A stretch of 64,000 bases of DNA from Pirellulaceae bacterium (GCA_019636375.1 JAHBXS010000002.1:1-64000); one strand, 5' to 3'; positions 9,130 through 18,492 are shown, counted from the stretch's first letter. Notes: a model not told the origin generated them from the sequence alone. Made by a program: numbers and translations.

Positions 9130-9228
9130 AGCCTATCCCAAAAGGGGTCAGACCCTCTCCGGCGATGAAACAAAAAACGTAAATTCTGGCCTAGCCTCCA
9201 AAGGGTCTGACCCCTTTTGGGATAGGCT
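9130..9228. repeat. 27-bp perfect inverted repeat (REP/MITE-like)
   Basis: The arm at 9130-9156 is the exact reverse complement of 9202-9228, with a 45-base spacer. The core is GGGGTCAGACCCT. Both arms could form a long hairpin in the padR-partner intergenic RNA. The motif resembles REP-like or miniature elements mobilised by an IS200-like transposase, though no transposase gene is here. Confidence 0.75.
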
Positions 9229-9275
9229 CTTTGTACTTTTTGACAGCCAAGAATTTGGGTGGGTGCTCCAAAGCT

Positions 9276-9297
9276 CCGCCGCTGGGGACAGCGGCGG
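9276..9297. repeat. Small GC-rich hairpin, REP-like
   Basis: CCGCCGCT (9276-9283) pairs with AGCGGCGG (9290-9297) around a GGGGAC loop. It lies in the same intergenic region as the 27-bp inverted repeat. A T run does not follow, so it is not a typical terminator. Confidence 0.55.
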
Positions 9298-9369
9298 CTA
9301 CCGTAGGTCAGCCTGTCCCTAGGCGGACGAGCTACCGGATTTTTTGTTCCAGTCCACTAGAAAAATTTT

Positions 9370-11238
9370 ATGTCAACCGAGCGAAACAAATTTTTAGCCC
9401 GATGCGACTGGCGTGACACGTTGCGTGAGGCGGATTTGGATCGCTCTGTTTCCGAATTGGTCGAACAAGTCGTCGTGGCGACTCGGTTGAGCCGGAACGA
9501 AAAACAACAAGTCGCCTCGGAGTTGATTGCTCATTTTCAAGATGGGCTCGAACGAGGCATTGCCCCTGATACGTTAATTGGCGAATTTGGCGAGCCGCAA
9601 TTGGCGGCAACCCTAATTCGACGCGGAAAAATAAGGAATCGAACAATGGCAAACAAATTCTGGCAGTTTGGTGCGTATGGTGGACTTGGCGTTTTGGCCG
9701 CATATGTATTTATGTCTTGGTATTTCTACCGAGGGATGCCCCAACCGACATTAGACTACATGGCCCAGATCAACCAAGTCTTTGCCGACGTGCCAGAAGA
9801 TCAACGGGCGTGGCCTGTGTACCGTGATGTGATGAGGAAAATGCAATTCATCGAGGGGCCTGGCGGTCGATTTGAGGAAATCTATTTTCGCGACCTAGAA
9901 AAACCGGATGACTTACGATTGGTCGAAGCGACCGACGGGGAGCAGTGGCAACGTGCGATCGACAAATTGGCCGATTCGAAAGAGCTTTTGGACGCCCTGC
10001 GACTCGGTGGTCAGCTACCGATTTTGGGCCTTGAATTGAAATCCAATCCTTTTGATTATTCGCCTGAGGATCAACAAACTCTGTTCCCCAACGGAATCCC
10101 CAGCGATGGATTTTATGGCGATCTCAAGCAAGAATTCTCGCCGCGAGCGGCCAAACTCGTTGACGGATCATTTGGCCTCATGTTGTTGCCCCACACGCAA
10201 ACGATGAGGAACTGCGCGCGAATTCTGACTGCCGATACTCGGTGGGCTGTCGAAACGAAAGATTGGGAGCGAGCGGTACAGAATGTCGAGGCGATGTTCG
10301 GCTTAGCGCGTCAAGCCGCGGAGCCAGGTTTTTATATTGGAAATCTCGTAGCCTGTGCAATTTCCGAGTTGACTTGCGACACACTTTACGAGGTGGTGGG
10401 TGCCGGGGCAGAACAACTAAGCGATAACCACCTGGAACGTTTGCAACGGGCCGCCGAGCGGGATTCTATGTGGGACCTTGTCAAATTCGAAACTGAACGT
10501 GCTCTCTTCGATGACATATTGCAAAGAACATTTACCGACAACGGAAACGGCGACGGTCGAATAACGGCAGCAGGCTTGGAGTTTCTAACGAAGTCTAAAG
10601 AACTTGGTGCTATCTCACCCGAGGCAAATCAGTATCTTCAATCTTCGTGGGGCTCAATGTATCTTCGTGTTTTGGGACCAACTGCATTAATTTGGATGCC
10701 GAACCGGCGGGAATTCACTGCGGCTGCAGACGATTTTTATACAATGTTGGAACAACGATTTTTCAGCCCCTATCATTTAGATCGAATGGACGAAGTGGAA
10801 ACCAGTGAGGGATTTCAGTACCAGATACTTTCACGTTTGTTGCCATTCGTAAAACAATTCCGCGGATCAATCGCCAGAGCGGAAGTCAACCGGCAGAGTG
10901 TGGCCGCGGCGGTCGCCATTTACCGCTTTCACCGCCAGCACAATCGTTGGCCGAACTCGGCGGATGAAGTTGTTGGCAAGTATTTAAATTCGTTTCCCAT
11001 CGATCCCTTAAACGGCCAACCGTTGGTCTATTTACCGAAAAGCGACGGTTTCGTTCTGTACGGTTTTGGCATCGACGGCGACGATGACGGTGGCCGGCCC
11101 TATCTGGTCTCGAAGGAAACTGGCCAACCTGCGCCAGAATTGGACGAAAAGGATTTGCGCCCTCATCACGCCAACGAGTTTCACTTTCGAATCGCCCAAG
11201 AAACCGACGGCGACTGGATCGCCTGGCCGAGAAAGTAA
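9370..11238 (+). CDS. PadR-associated membrane protein, planctomycete type
   Basis: This is a 622-residue protein. The first 90 residues (RLSRNEKQQVASELIAHFQD, then GEFGEPQLAATLIRRG) look like the HAAS-type helical region commonly encoded next to PadR regulators. One membrane helix follows (about 103-120, GLGVLAAYVFMSWYFY). The long outside part has no catalytic motif I recognise. Its end (IYRFHRQHNRWPNSADEV, FPIDPLNGQPLVYL) resembles the substrate-like tails of many secreted planctomycete proteins. Signalling across the membrane under PadR control is an inference from gene order. Confidence 0.6.
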   Translation: MSTERNKFLARCDWRDTLREADLDRSVSELVEQVVVATRLSRNEKQQVASELIAHFQDGLERGIAPDTLIGEFGEPQLAATLIRRGKIRNRTMANKFWQFGAYGGLGVLAAYVFMSWYFYRGMPQPTLDYMAQINQVFADVPEDQRAWPVYRDVMRKMQFIEGPGGRFEEIYFRDLEKPDDLRLVEATDGEQWQRAIDKLADSKELLDALRLGGQLPILGLELKSNPFDYSPEDQQTLFPNGIPSDGFYGDLKQEFSPRAAKLVDGSFGLMLLPHTQTMRNCARILTADTRWAVETKDWERAVQNVEAMFGLARQAAEPGFYIGNLVACAISELTCDTLYEVVGAGAEQLSDNHLERLQRAAERDSMWDLVKFETERALFDDILQRTFTDNGNGDGRITAAGLEFLTKSKELGAISPEANQYLQSSWGSMYLRVLGPTALIWMPNRREFTAAADDFYTMLEQRFFSPYHLDRMDEVETSEGFQYQILSRLLPFVKQFRGSIARAEVNRQSVAAAVAIYRFHRQHNRWPNSADEVVGKYLNSFPIDPLNGQPLVYLPKSDGFVLYGFGIDGDDDGGRPYLVSKETGQPAPELDEKDLRPHHANEFHFRIAQETDGDWIAWPRK

Positions 11239-11491
11239 TCGATCTAGTATCAATTTGTGCGTAACCGTTCAGGAAAAGGTAGAACAATAGCCCCCAATTG
11301 CTCTGCGGTCTCGGTGAATGCTTTTTAACATCTCTTGTGTTCTTTTGAGAGTTTCCTTCCGGCAAAAGGGAGTGGTGGCGAGGCATTTGCAATGCGAGAC
11401 ACTAAAAGGAAGCGGGTTCTGTATTGCCAGAGCTTGCGAGTTGCCGTTACCATTTTCTAATTCAGCGAGATGATTGAGAAATCGGTGATTG

Positions 11492-12967
11492 ATGATTCGT
11501 AGAAGTATTTTTTGGGTGGTCGGTTTTGCCCTGAGTTGCCAAGGGCAAATAGCCTTGGGTTGGCAAGAATTTATGGCGGGATTGGGCCAAGAACGTGCAG
11601 GGGCAATTCGAGTCGAGGCGCTTGCCGCACTGCCTGATTCGCTGGGAGTTGCAGGGCCGTTTTGTGGTGTGGTGAATCAAAGCCTCATCGTGGCTGGCGG
11701 TGCAAATTTCCCGGCGGGGATGCCGTGGGAGGGGGGAACTAAGGTTTGGCATACCGCCATTTATCGATTGGACGAGCCTCAAGGGACTTGGGAACAAGTC
11801 GGTGAATTACCTCGCCCACTTGGCTACGGAGTTTCGATCTCGATCCCCGAAGGCTTGCTGCTAATCGGTGGCTCCGATGCCAATCAGCATTTTGCGAATG
11901 TCATGCTTTTGCAAATCAACGATGGTCGCTGCGTGTTTCGCGAGTTGAGACCGTTGCCGATTCCACTGGCCAATAGTTCGGGAGTATTGGCTGGAAATCA
12001 TGTTTTTGTGGTGGGGGGATCGGATCAGCCGGGCGAACAATCGGCCTCCAGTCGAGTGTTTTCTCTTGACCTCGGTCCCAGCACAAACCGAACACTGGAC
12101 GCAGAGTGGGCGGAGCAACGCAGCCTCCCTGGACGAGGGCGAATTTTTCCGGGAATCGCTTGCCTGGACGACGAGCTGTTCGTGTTTGGAGGAGCGACGA
12201 TTGAAATGTTGATGGGTGCGCCTCGCCGCAGCTATTTGGTAAGCGGCATTCGGGGAAAACTGACGGGCTCTGGAGACAAATCGATTGCCGACTGGCGACC
12301 GATGGCGGATATGCCGATGCAATTAGTCGCCACACCAACTCCATCACCGGCAATTGGTCTCGATCATTTTCTGGTTTTTGGCGGAGACGACGGCAGCCAG
12401 CGCCATTTGTCTTCGCAGACAGAACATCCGGGCTTCAACGGTACTTGCCTGACTTACCACCGGCTGACCGATACTTGGGCCAAACGGGGTTCGCTGGAAT
12501 CGCCATCCGTCACTACCAACATTGTTCCCTGGCGCGGGAGTTGGGTGATCCCCAGCGGGGAACTTAGGCCCGGGGTCCGGACACCGGCAGTCACAGCGGT
12601 CCGCTTTGAGTCGTCAGCTCCGCAGTTTGGCGTGCTGAACTATTTGACGCTGATGGTCTATTTGTTCGTGGTGTTTGGCGTCGGATTGTTGGCTGCCGGG
12701 AAGATCGTGAACACGAATCAGTTCTTTCGGGCTGACCAAAGCATTCCGTGGTGGGCGGCGGGGTTGGGACGAAGAGTTTGGTGGCTTGTTTTATTTTCGG
12801 GATGTCGAAAATCGCCCTGTACAGGAATAATGGCACGACATGAAGTTTTGGTGGCCACACGACGAAGCGATCATCGCTTGCCTGATGGCTTGGCAATTGA
12901 CCGGGAATCCCCAGTACGCCCGCTGGCATCAGATGGTGCACGACTGGAGTTTCCGGCATTTTGCTGA
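11492..12967 (+). pseudogene. NanM-type mutarotase / sodium-solute symporter fusion, truncated
   Basis: An exported kelch-type propeller (about residues 45-375, with repeated GG pairs such as LLLIGGSDA, VFVVGGSDQ, FVFGGA, FLVFGGDDG) matches the N-acetylneuraminate mutarotase family. It continues into the first helix of a sodium:solute symporter (YLTLMVYLFVVFGVGLLAAG, then FFRADQSIPWWAAGL). At about 12766 the symporter homology stops; the frame then reads through unrelated sequence to 12967. Normally roughly 450 more symporter residues would follow. The propeller could still be made, but the transporter is lost. ATG 11492 was preferred over the adjacent TTG. The fusion architecture is typical for planctomycete sialic-acid loci. 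Confidence 0.8.
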
Positions 12968-13106
12968 CCCTGAGCATGGTGAATGGTTCGGCTATTTGCA
13001 CCGCGATGGACGGGTTTCGACGCAGGCCAAAGGGAATCTTTGGAAAAGCTTCGTCCATCACCCCCAAATGTTGTGGAAGTCCGCAAGCTTGCTTGGGTCG
13101 GCCTAG
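12762..13106 (+). pseudogene. N-acylglucosamine 2-epimerase, 3' remnant
   Basis: In the frame beginning GWDEEFGGLFYF, this encodes the last ~114 residues of an AGE-family epimerase, including MKFWWPHDEAIIACLMAW with the conserved His and Glu. The N-terminal ~270 residues are absent, and the sequence joins directly to the symporter fragment. An in-frame TAA (12828-12830) interrupts the expected tyrosine in PVQE(Y)WHDMKFWW. AGE enzymes interconvert N-acetylglucosamine and N-acetylmannosamine in sialic-acid catabolism. Both the truncation and the nonsense codon make this a clear pseudogene. Confidence 0.85.
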
Positions 13107-13346
13107 GGGCATCAATACTGTTCGTATTATTTCGCTTGGCTCTTAAAAATTTACTAGTGGAAGCCAAACAAAGTCTACTCAGAGCAGCCAGGCGATTTAT
13201 GAAAAAATCTTCAATTTGATCCTCGGGGTTTACATAGTATTCTTGACGGCAAGTTGAATCCTAATACCATAAGGCTTGATTGAGTTGGCAAAAGTGATGC
13301 GTTTCGGACCAACTCGATTTTGACCCACATCTAGGAGACTCGCCAA

Positions 13347-15083
13347 ATGAAAACCGCTTGCCATCTAAACATCAAACAAATTTTGTTAAGTTTTTTGGGC
13401 GTATTAATACTCACCTCTGGTGTCGTGACAGCCCAGACCGGTATGCCTGGAATTTCAAGTTCTAACAGCGGCCCGAACGCCTTTAGTGGTGTTAATGTTA
13501 ACGAGTTGCTGGGAGCCAACCGTTTTTACTCCGAAGGCTACACGGGAACTCGTGCGATTGTGGCCACGATTGAAGGACCAGTGCCGAGAACGACTCACAC
13601 GACGATGTCGAACGTGACCGAGCTTGTATTTGGAACAGGGGTCGCCAATATTGATTATGGAAACAATCATAATCACGCGACGGCGGTCTCTCACATGATG
13701 TCAGGAAGATTAGTCGGTCCGCCAACTCCGGGAACGTACTATGGTTATGGGATTGCTTATGGGGCGGAGACCTGGGGAGGTGCGATTGCGACCGGTTTCA
13801 ACGCCAACGGATCTTATCAGCTTACTTGGGAGTCGTTAACGAGCCCTTATTCCGACATGCTTGTTAGGGGAGTTAATGGGCGGACGGTCGATGTCATTAA
13901 CAGTAGTTGGTGGTATGGCGACACAGCAGGCAATAGCCGAGGCGCAGTAGGAGTTGATGGTTTAGCATTTCAAACCGGAAAAATATTAGTGCATATTGCC
14001 GGTAATGGCGGTCCTGGTGCCAACACGGTCAACGGGTTTGGCTCTGGCTATAACGGGATCACTGTCGGTTCGCTCGGTTCCGACACTAACAACCCTCCTT
14101 ATGAAACGGTTTCTAGTTTTTCAAGTCGCGGTGCCAGCGATTTTGCGCAGGCCCTATCACCCTCGACCTGGTCAATCATTCCAGCAAACATTGCTCGAAG
14201 AGCCACGGTCGACATTTCGGCGCCTGGACAAAACCTGACAGTCGCCGTCCCATCTGGTGGTAACACTTGGTTTGGCTTTAACTGGCAAGGGACCAGCTTT
14301 GCCGCCCCAATCGTCGCTGGTGGTGCGGGGTTGTTGGTAGATGTGGGACGCGACATCTATGGCTCGACCGCTGCGATCGATGCTCGCGTGGTAAAGGCAG
14401 TTTTAATGAATTCCGCCTCCAAATTGCCGGGCTGGAATAACGGGCAACAACTCGTTGGCTCGTTGATCACCACTGATCAGGCACTTGACTTTAATACGGG
14501 AGCAGGACGATTGAATTTGTCGCAAGCTTATGATCAGTATGTTCACACCAACTTGGGCGGAGTGGCGGGGACTTCGGATGTCGCAGGAACATTTCGCGGT
14601 GATTTAGGAATCGTCGACGCCGTTGGTTGGGACTTCGGGGTCGTTGATACGCCGGGGACAAATCTCTACTACATCGACAACATGCTTCGCGCCAATTCAA
14701 ACTTTACTTCAACCCTGACTTGGTTTTCAGATCGAGATCCTGGTGACCTCGACAACTTTTTGGGAGCTGGAGAACGAAGTTTGGCTAACTTGGATATGCG
14801 AATTTTTGAGTTCGACAATTTGATTGATCGTAATTTTGTTGGTTACGTTGCCGAATCGGTCAGCCTCTACAACGTAAGCGAACATTTGAGTTTTTTGATT
14901 CCGTCCAAGGGATACTTTGGAATTGAAGTCAGCTTTACCGGCTACCACTGGAACTTTTTCGGCAGTTCCGAAGTCGCTTATGGTTTGGCTTGGAGCGGTA
15001 CTTCCGTTCCAGAACCAGGAGCTATTTCCTTCTTGATTGCCGCGGGAATCCTCGTGATTTCGCGTCGCAGGCGTAGGGCTTAG
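13347..15083 (+). CDS. Subtilisin-fold (S8-like) protein with PEP-CTERM anchor
   Basis: The protein has 578 residues with AGGAG upstream of ATG 13347. A signal peptide (to about TAQ30) is followed by an S8-like domain. The Ser motif is intact (GTSFAAP, Ser317), as is the oxyanion Asn (AGN, Asn220). The His motif is weak (HATAVS, His110), and the Asp of the usual DTG is Glu76 (ATIEGPV). The C-terminus is a textbook PEP-CTERM signal: VPEPG, a hydrophobic helix, then RRRRR. PEP-CTERM proteins are processed by exosortase and sent to the surface. Whether it still cuts peptides is doubtful, given the Asp-to-Glu change. Confidence 0.85.
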   Translation: MKTACHLNIKQILLSFLGVLILTSGVVTAQTGMPGISSSNSGPNAFSGVNVNELLGANRFYSEGYTGTRAIVATIEGPVPRTTHTTMSNVTELVFGTGVANIDYGNNHNHATAVSHMMSGRLVGPPTPGTYYGYGIAYGAETWGGAIATGFNANGSYQLTWESLTSPYSDMLVRGVNGRTVDVINSSWWYGDTAGNSRGAVGVDGLAFQTGKILVHIAGNGGPGANTVNGFGSGYNGITVGSLGSDTNNPPYETVSSFSSRGASDFAQALSPSTWSIIPANIARRATVDISAPGQNLTVAVPSGGNTWFGFNWQGTSFAAPIVAGGAGLLVDVGRDIYGSTAAIDARVVKAVLMNSASKLPGWNNGQQLVGSLITTDQALDFNTGAGRLNLSQAYDQYVHTNLGGVAGTSDVAGTFRGDLGIVDAVGWDFGVVDTPGTNLYYIDNMLRANSNFTSTLTWFSDRDPGDLDNFLGAGERSLANLDMRIFEFDNLIDRNFVGYVAESVSLYNVSEHLSFLIPSKGYFGIEVSFTGYHWNFFGSSEVAYGLAWSGTSVPEPGAISFLIAAGILVISRRRRRA

Positions 15084-15218
15084 CGTATCGAACCCGGAAC
15101 CCCCGTTAAAAAAAGGGACGATTTAAAGTAAACTGTTAGGGCGAATTTCGCCAATTCGATTCGTTGTAAGAATTCGAATTTGGAAGTCGCTTATTTTGCC
15201 TTTTCAGAAAAGACTTTT

Positions 15219-15818
15219 ATGACCGCTACCACCTACAAACAAAAGACTTTGGTTTTCTCTGTTGTTTCAGCCGACGCGATCGTGCGGAAGGTGCTGTTGG
15301 CCCTGACGTTTAGTTGGCTCATCGCCGCGGCGGCTCAAATTGCGTTCCCCATTCCGGGAACGCCTGTACCAATCACGGGGCAGTCGTTTGCGGTGTTATT
15401 GACGGGCGTGTTGCTCGGGCCGCGCTGGGGAGTTGCGGCGGTGTTGATGTACCTGGCACAGGGTGGTTTGGGTCTGCCGTTCTTCCGCGCCGGTGCCGGT
15501 GGGATGAATCATTTGTTGTTTGCGGTGACATCGGGCTATTTGTTGTCGTTCCCCTTCGCGGCGGCTTTGACGGGTTGGTTGGCAGAACGGGGTTGGGACC
15601 GCAATGTGTTGACAGCGATGGCAGCGATGGGACTGGGTTCGTTGGTGGTGCTGGGCTGCGGTTGGATTTGGTTGTCAGCAGCGACCGGCTCAGCGGCTTC
15701 TGGATTTCAGACAGGCGTGCTGCCGTTTTTGATTCCGGATGTTGTTAAGATCAGCTTGGCTGGTTGTGCCTTACCTTTGGCTTGGCGGTTTCACGACAAG
15801 GTTTCCAGCAAACGCTGA
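15219..15818 (+). CDS. bioY: Biotin transporter BioY
   Basis: This 199-residue S-component of the biotin ECF transporter is an inner-membrane protein with six predicted helices. The family hallmarks are visible: PVPITGQSFAVLLTGVLLGPRWG, the loop GGLGLPFFRAGAGG, and GYLLSFPFAAALTGW. ATG 15219 is chosen over the upstream TTG at 15180 because the extension lacks family sequence. BioY can act alone or with an EcfA/EcfT module; neither partner lies nearby. It ends 25 bases before the sialidase start, so the two may be co-transcribed, but no functional link is known. Confidence 0.92.
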   Translation: MTATTYKQKTLVFSVVSADAIVRKVLLALTFSWLIAAAAQIAFPIPGTPVPITGQSFAVLLTGVLLGPRWGVAAVLMYLAQGGLGLPFFRAGAGGMNHLLFAVTSGYLLSFPFAAALTGWLAERGWDRNVLTAMAAMGLGSLVVLGCGWIWLSAATGSAASGFQTGVLPFLIPDVVKISLAGCALPLAWRFHDKVSSKR

Positions 15819-15843
15819 TCTGACAAACTCAGTAGGGGTTTAC

Positions 15844-17106
15844 ATGAACGGAAAGTTTCGCTTTCTCGTTGTGGCGGTTCTCTGCGGAGGACTCATCGCG
15901 CCGATTCTCGTTTCGAACTTGGCCGTTGCTCAGAATCAAACGGCCGCAGAAGACCCCGGCAAAAATCGCGATTTCACGACGGGAATCGGTTGGCATCAAG
16001 ACAACAACTTGTACAAACCCGCGAGTGCCCATGAGGGACAGATCGAGGCGTTCCTCAAACCGGCGGCTTTCGAAACCCAATCGCTGTTTGCAAAGGATCG
16101 CTTTCCGACGTTGGTTATTGCGATGGACGGGACAGTCATCGCAGCTTGGAACAACGGCCTGATTCGCCGCAGTTCGGATGGCGGTACGACGTGGGACGAA
16201 CCGCTGACCATCGCCGAGGGCTTCATGGGGGGCGGCTATCTCGTCGACGAGATTTCGGGCGATGTTCTTGCCTTCATCGAGGATGGTCACCCGCCGACAA
16301 AGCTGCGGATTTATCGGTCGAAGGATCATGGCCTGACTTGGAATCAACAAGAAACGGTTTTGTTTCCCAACTCCTTCGGCCACATCCCACACATGCACAT
16401 GAACGAACATGGAATCACTTTGCGGCACGGCCAGTACAAGGGTAGGCTTGTGCGTGCCAGTCGTTGGTATGGTCGTTCGAACTATCCAGTCGAGAATTTT
16501 CACACGCATTACACAAACGCAATTTTCAGTGATGATGGCGGGCTGACTTGGAAAGCCTCTGAGCCATTTCCCGTCATGGGAACCGGCGAAGCCTGCATAG
16601 TCGAACTGTCGAATGGGACGCTGCACTACAACACGCGACGGCATTGGGCTCCGGAAGCCGAAGACGCCTTGTGGCGGTGGACTGGCGAAAGCGAAGACGG
16701 GGGGCAGACTTGGCAAAACCCGATCCGTTCAGCGGTATTGCCCGACGGCGACCCGGCGACAACTTACGGATTGATGGGTGGGCTCGTGCGGCTACCCGTG
16801 CTTGGTCGCGATGTTCTGATTTACAGCAACATCGTCAGCCCCAAAGGACGGCGCAACGGGCATGTTTGGGCCAGTTTTGATGGCGGTAAGACGTGGCCTG
16901 TTCGCCGACAAGTTTTCGACGGGACTTTTGCTTACTCTTCGCTAAATGCGGGGCGAAAAGGAACGCCTTCCGAGGGCTGGATTTACCTCTTATATGAAGG
17001 CGGACGGCAAGGTGCAGGGACCGTTTGCCGGTTTAATCTCTCCTGGATACTTACCGGTGGGGAGTTGACCGGGGATGGGGAACTATCGGATTGGCTTGAA
17101 AAGTAG
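15844..17106 (+). CDS. Exo-alpha-sialidase (GH33-like), secreted
   Basis: The protein has 420 residues from ATG 15844, with a signal peptide ending near AVAQ. Five Asp-box repeats (SSDGGTTW, SKDHGLTW, SDDGGLTW, SEDGGQTW, SFDGGKTW) mark the six-bladed sialidase propeller. Other family features are RFP (Arg86, the FRIP-type arginine), ELSNGTL with a probable catalytic Glu (about 254), FAYSSL with the presumed nucleophile Tyr (about 364), and LLYEGG near the end. It would release terminal sialic acids from glycans outside the cytoplasm. Its neighbours include broken sialic-acid uptake and epimerase genes, so released sugar may no longer be used through them. Confidence 0.88.
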   Translation: MNGKFRFLVVAVLCGGLIAPILVSNLAVAQNQTAAEDPGKNRDFTTGIGWHQDNNLYKPASAHEGQIEAFLKPAAFETQSLFAKDRFPTLVIAMDGTVIAAWNNGLIRRSSDGGTTWDEPLTIAEGFMGGGYLVDEISGDVLAFIEDGHPPTKLRIYRSKDHGLTWNQQETVLFPNSFGHIPHMHMNEHGITLRHGQYKGRLVRASRWYGRSNYPVENFHTHYTNAIFSDDGGLTWKASEPFPVMGTGEACIVELSNGTLHYNTRRHWAPEAEDALWRWTGESEDGGQTWQNPIRSAVLPDGDPATTYGLMGGLVRLPVLGRDVLIYSNIVSPKGRRNGHVWASFDGGKTWPVRRQVFDGTFAYSSLNAGRKGTPSEGWIYLLYEGGRQGAGTVCRFNLSWILTGGELTGDGELSDWLEK

Positions 17107-17294
17107 AATTCGAAAAAACCTACTGAAACGATTAAATTGCATTGCCCATTCAAAAGTAGGGTCGAAATTTAGGGGATTTGGGGTCCCGATTCTTGAAAAC
17201 CGCCAAATTACTGCTATTCTATGTAATCGGCTTGTTTTTCCTGCTTTGCCCGATCCTCGCAAAGCTACAAGTCTCACAATGGAGCAATTTTGGT

Positions 17295-18425
17295 ATGAAA
17301 AAGACGTTTTTTGCCTTTTGTTTTGCCGCGATTTTGGGACTAACAGTTTCAACCGCTTCGGCGAATGATTCGTTCGGTTCGTGGGGGGGTGGATCCTCCG
17401 GCGGGAGCTTTGGCGGTTCGAGTAGTGGCTTCGGCTCAAGCGGCGGATTTGGTTCAAGCGGTGGCAGTAGCGGCGGAACTCGGCGCGGTTTGCTCGGCGG
17501 CTGGACTCCCGTTCGCAATCTGCTTGGCCGCGTTCACGACCGAATTCATGGTCACAGTCGCGGTTCCAGCAATGGAAACTGGGGCTCGTCCGGTGGTTCT
17601 TCCGGAGGCAGCAGCGGTTATATGAGTAGCTCAAGCTTCTCTTACGGCTCCTCAGGCGGATCGTCGGGTGGCAGCGTCGGCTATAGCTCAAACTTTGGCG
17701 GCTACCAGCCTTATGCAAACGTGAACAATACTCCGGTCATTTACGGTTCAAGCGAACTTACTCAGCCCTACACCGAAACAAATTATGTACCGATGAACAC
17801 GGGCTACCCTCCCTACACAGCCCCTTCGTACGGAAATGGAACTGTCGTTCCTGCCTACGATCGCGGTTACGAATCGCCCCGACCTGAAAACGTCCAACCA
17901 TCGGAAGACAATTCCGCGACATTGATCCGCGTGCGAGTACCTGCGGAAGCCAGAATCTATGTGAACGACAAACGGACGACTTCGACCGGTGAATTCCGCG
18001 AGTTCGTTGCCCGTAAGTTGGTACCTGGCAAGGCCTACACGTTCCCGGTCAAAGCTGTTATCGAGCGAGACGGCCAAGTCATCGAGCGTCAGGAAATCGT
18101 TTCTGTTCGCGGTGGCGAAGAAGCTTCGGTTGCTTTTAATTTTGAAATGCCTGCCGAACGGTTTACCGCGATTGAAGTCAACTTGCCAGAAAACGCTAAA
18201 TTGACTTTGGCGGGGAATGACTCCAATCGCACGGGTTCGAAACGAGTTTTCTCAACTCGTCAACTTCAAGAGGGCGAATCGTGGGACGACTATAAAATCG
18301 TAGCGACCATCGAAAAGGATGGCGAGACAATTACCCAAGAGAAAACGCTGACGGTTGTTGCTGGTGAGGTCTACAAAGTCAATTTTGATTTTGACGGTGG
18401 TGACGTTCGGGTCGCCTCCAAATAG
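17295..18425 (+). CDS. TIGR03000-type secreted Gly/Ser-rich protein
   Basis: The protein has 376 residues, with GGAG ten bases upstream of ATG 17295 and a signal peptide (MKKTFFAFCFAAILGL, cleaved near ASA). About 115 residues of GGSSGG/GFGSSGG-type low-complexity sequence follow, then a Tyr/Pro-rich stretch. Two copies of the planctomycete TIGR03000 domain come last: 'IRVRVPAEARIYVNDKRTTS' onward, and a more diverged copy starting IEVNLPENAKLTLAG. The function of the domain is not known; the repeat character suggests a structural cell-surface role. A strong terminator follows the stop. Confidence 0.82.
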   Translation: MKKTFFAFCFAAILGLTVSTASANDSFGSWGGGSSGGSFGGSSSGFGSSGGFGSSGGSSGGTRRGLLGGWTPVRNLLGRVHDRIHGHSRGSSNGNWGSSGGSSGGSSGYMSSSSFSYGSSGGSSGGSVGYSSNFGGYQPYANVNNTPVIYGSSELTQPYTETNYVPMNTGYPPYTAPSYGNGTVVPAYDRGYESPRPENVQPSEDNSATLIRVRVPAEARIYVNDKRTTSTGEFREFVARKLVPGKAYTFPVKAVIERDGQVIERQEIVSVRGGEEASVAFNFEMPAERFTAIEVNLPENAKLTLAGNDSNRTGSKRVFSTRQLQEGESWDDYKIVATIEKDGETITQEKTLTVVAGEVYKVNFDFDGGDVRVASK

Positions 18426-18459
18426 TTCTTGCGGTAACGTTTTATTCAAACAGTTCTCC

Positions 18460-18492
18460 GGCCGTTGACCCTTGTGGCAACGGCCTTTTTTT
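18460..18492 (+). terminator. Rho-independent terminator
   Basis: GGCCGTTG (18460-18467) pairs perfectly with CAACGGCC (18478-18485) around a 10-base loop, followed by seven T. It lies 35 bases after the TIGR03000 gene. Confidence 0.92.

Noticed and set aside
11492-12967. Intact single gene of 491 codons
   Set aside because: The open frame continues past the junction, but symporter homology stops at about 12766 and epimerase homology continues in another frame.
15829-16716. 295-codon - strand frame in sialidase
   Set aside because: Antisense shadow of the Asp-box sialidase; no domain visible.
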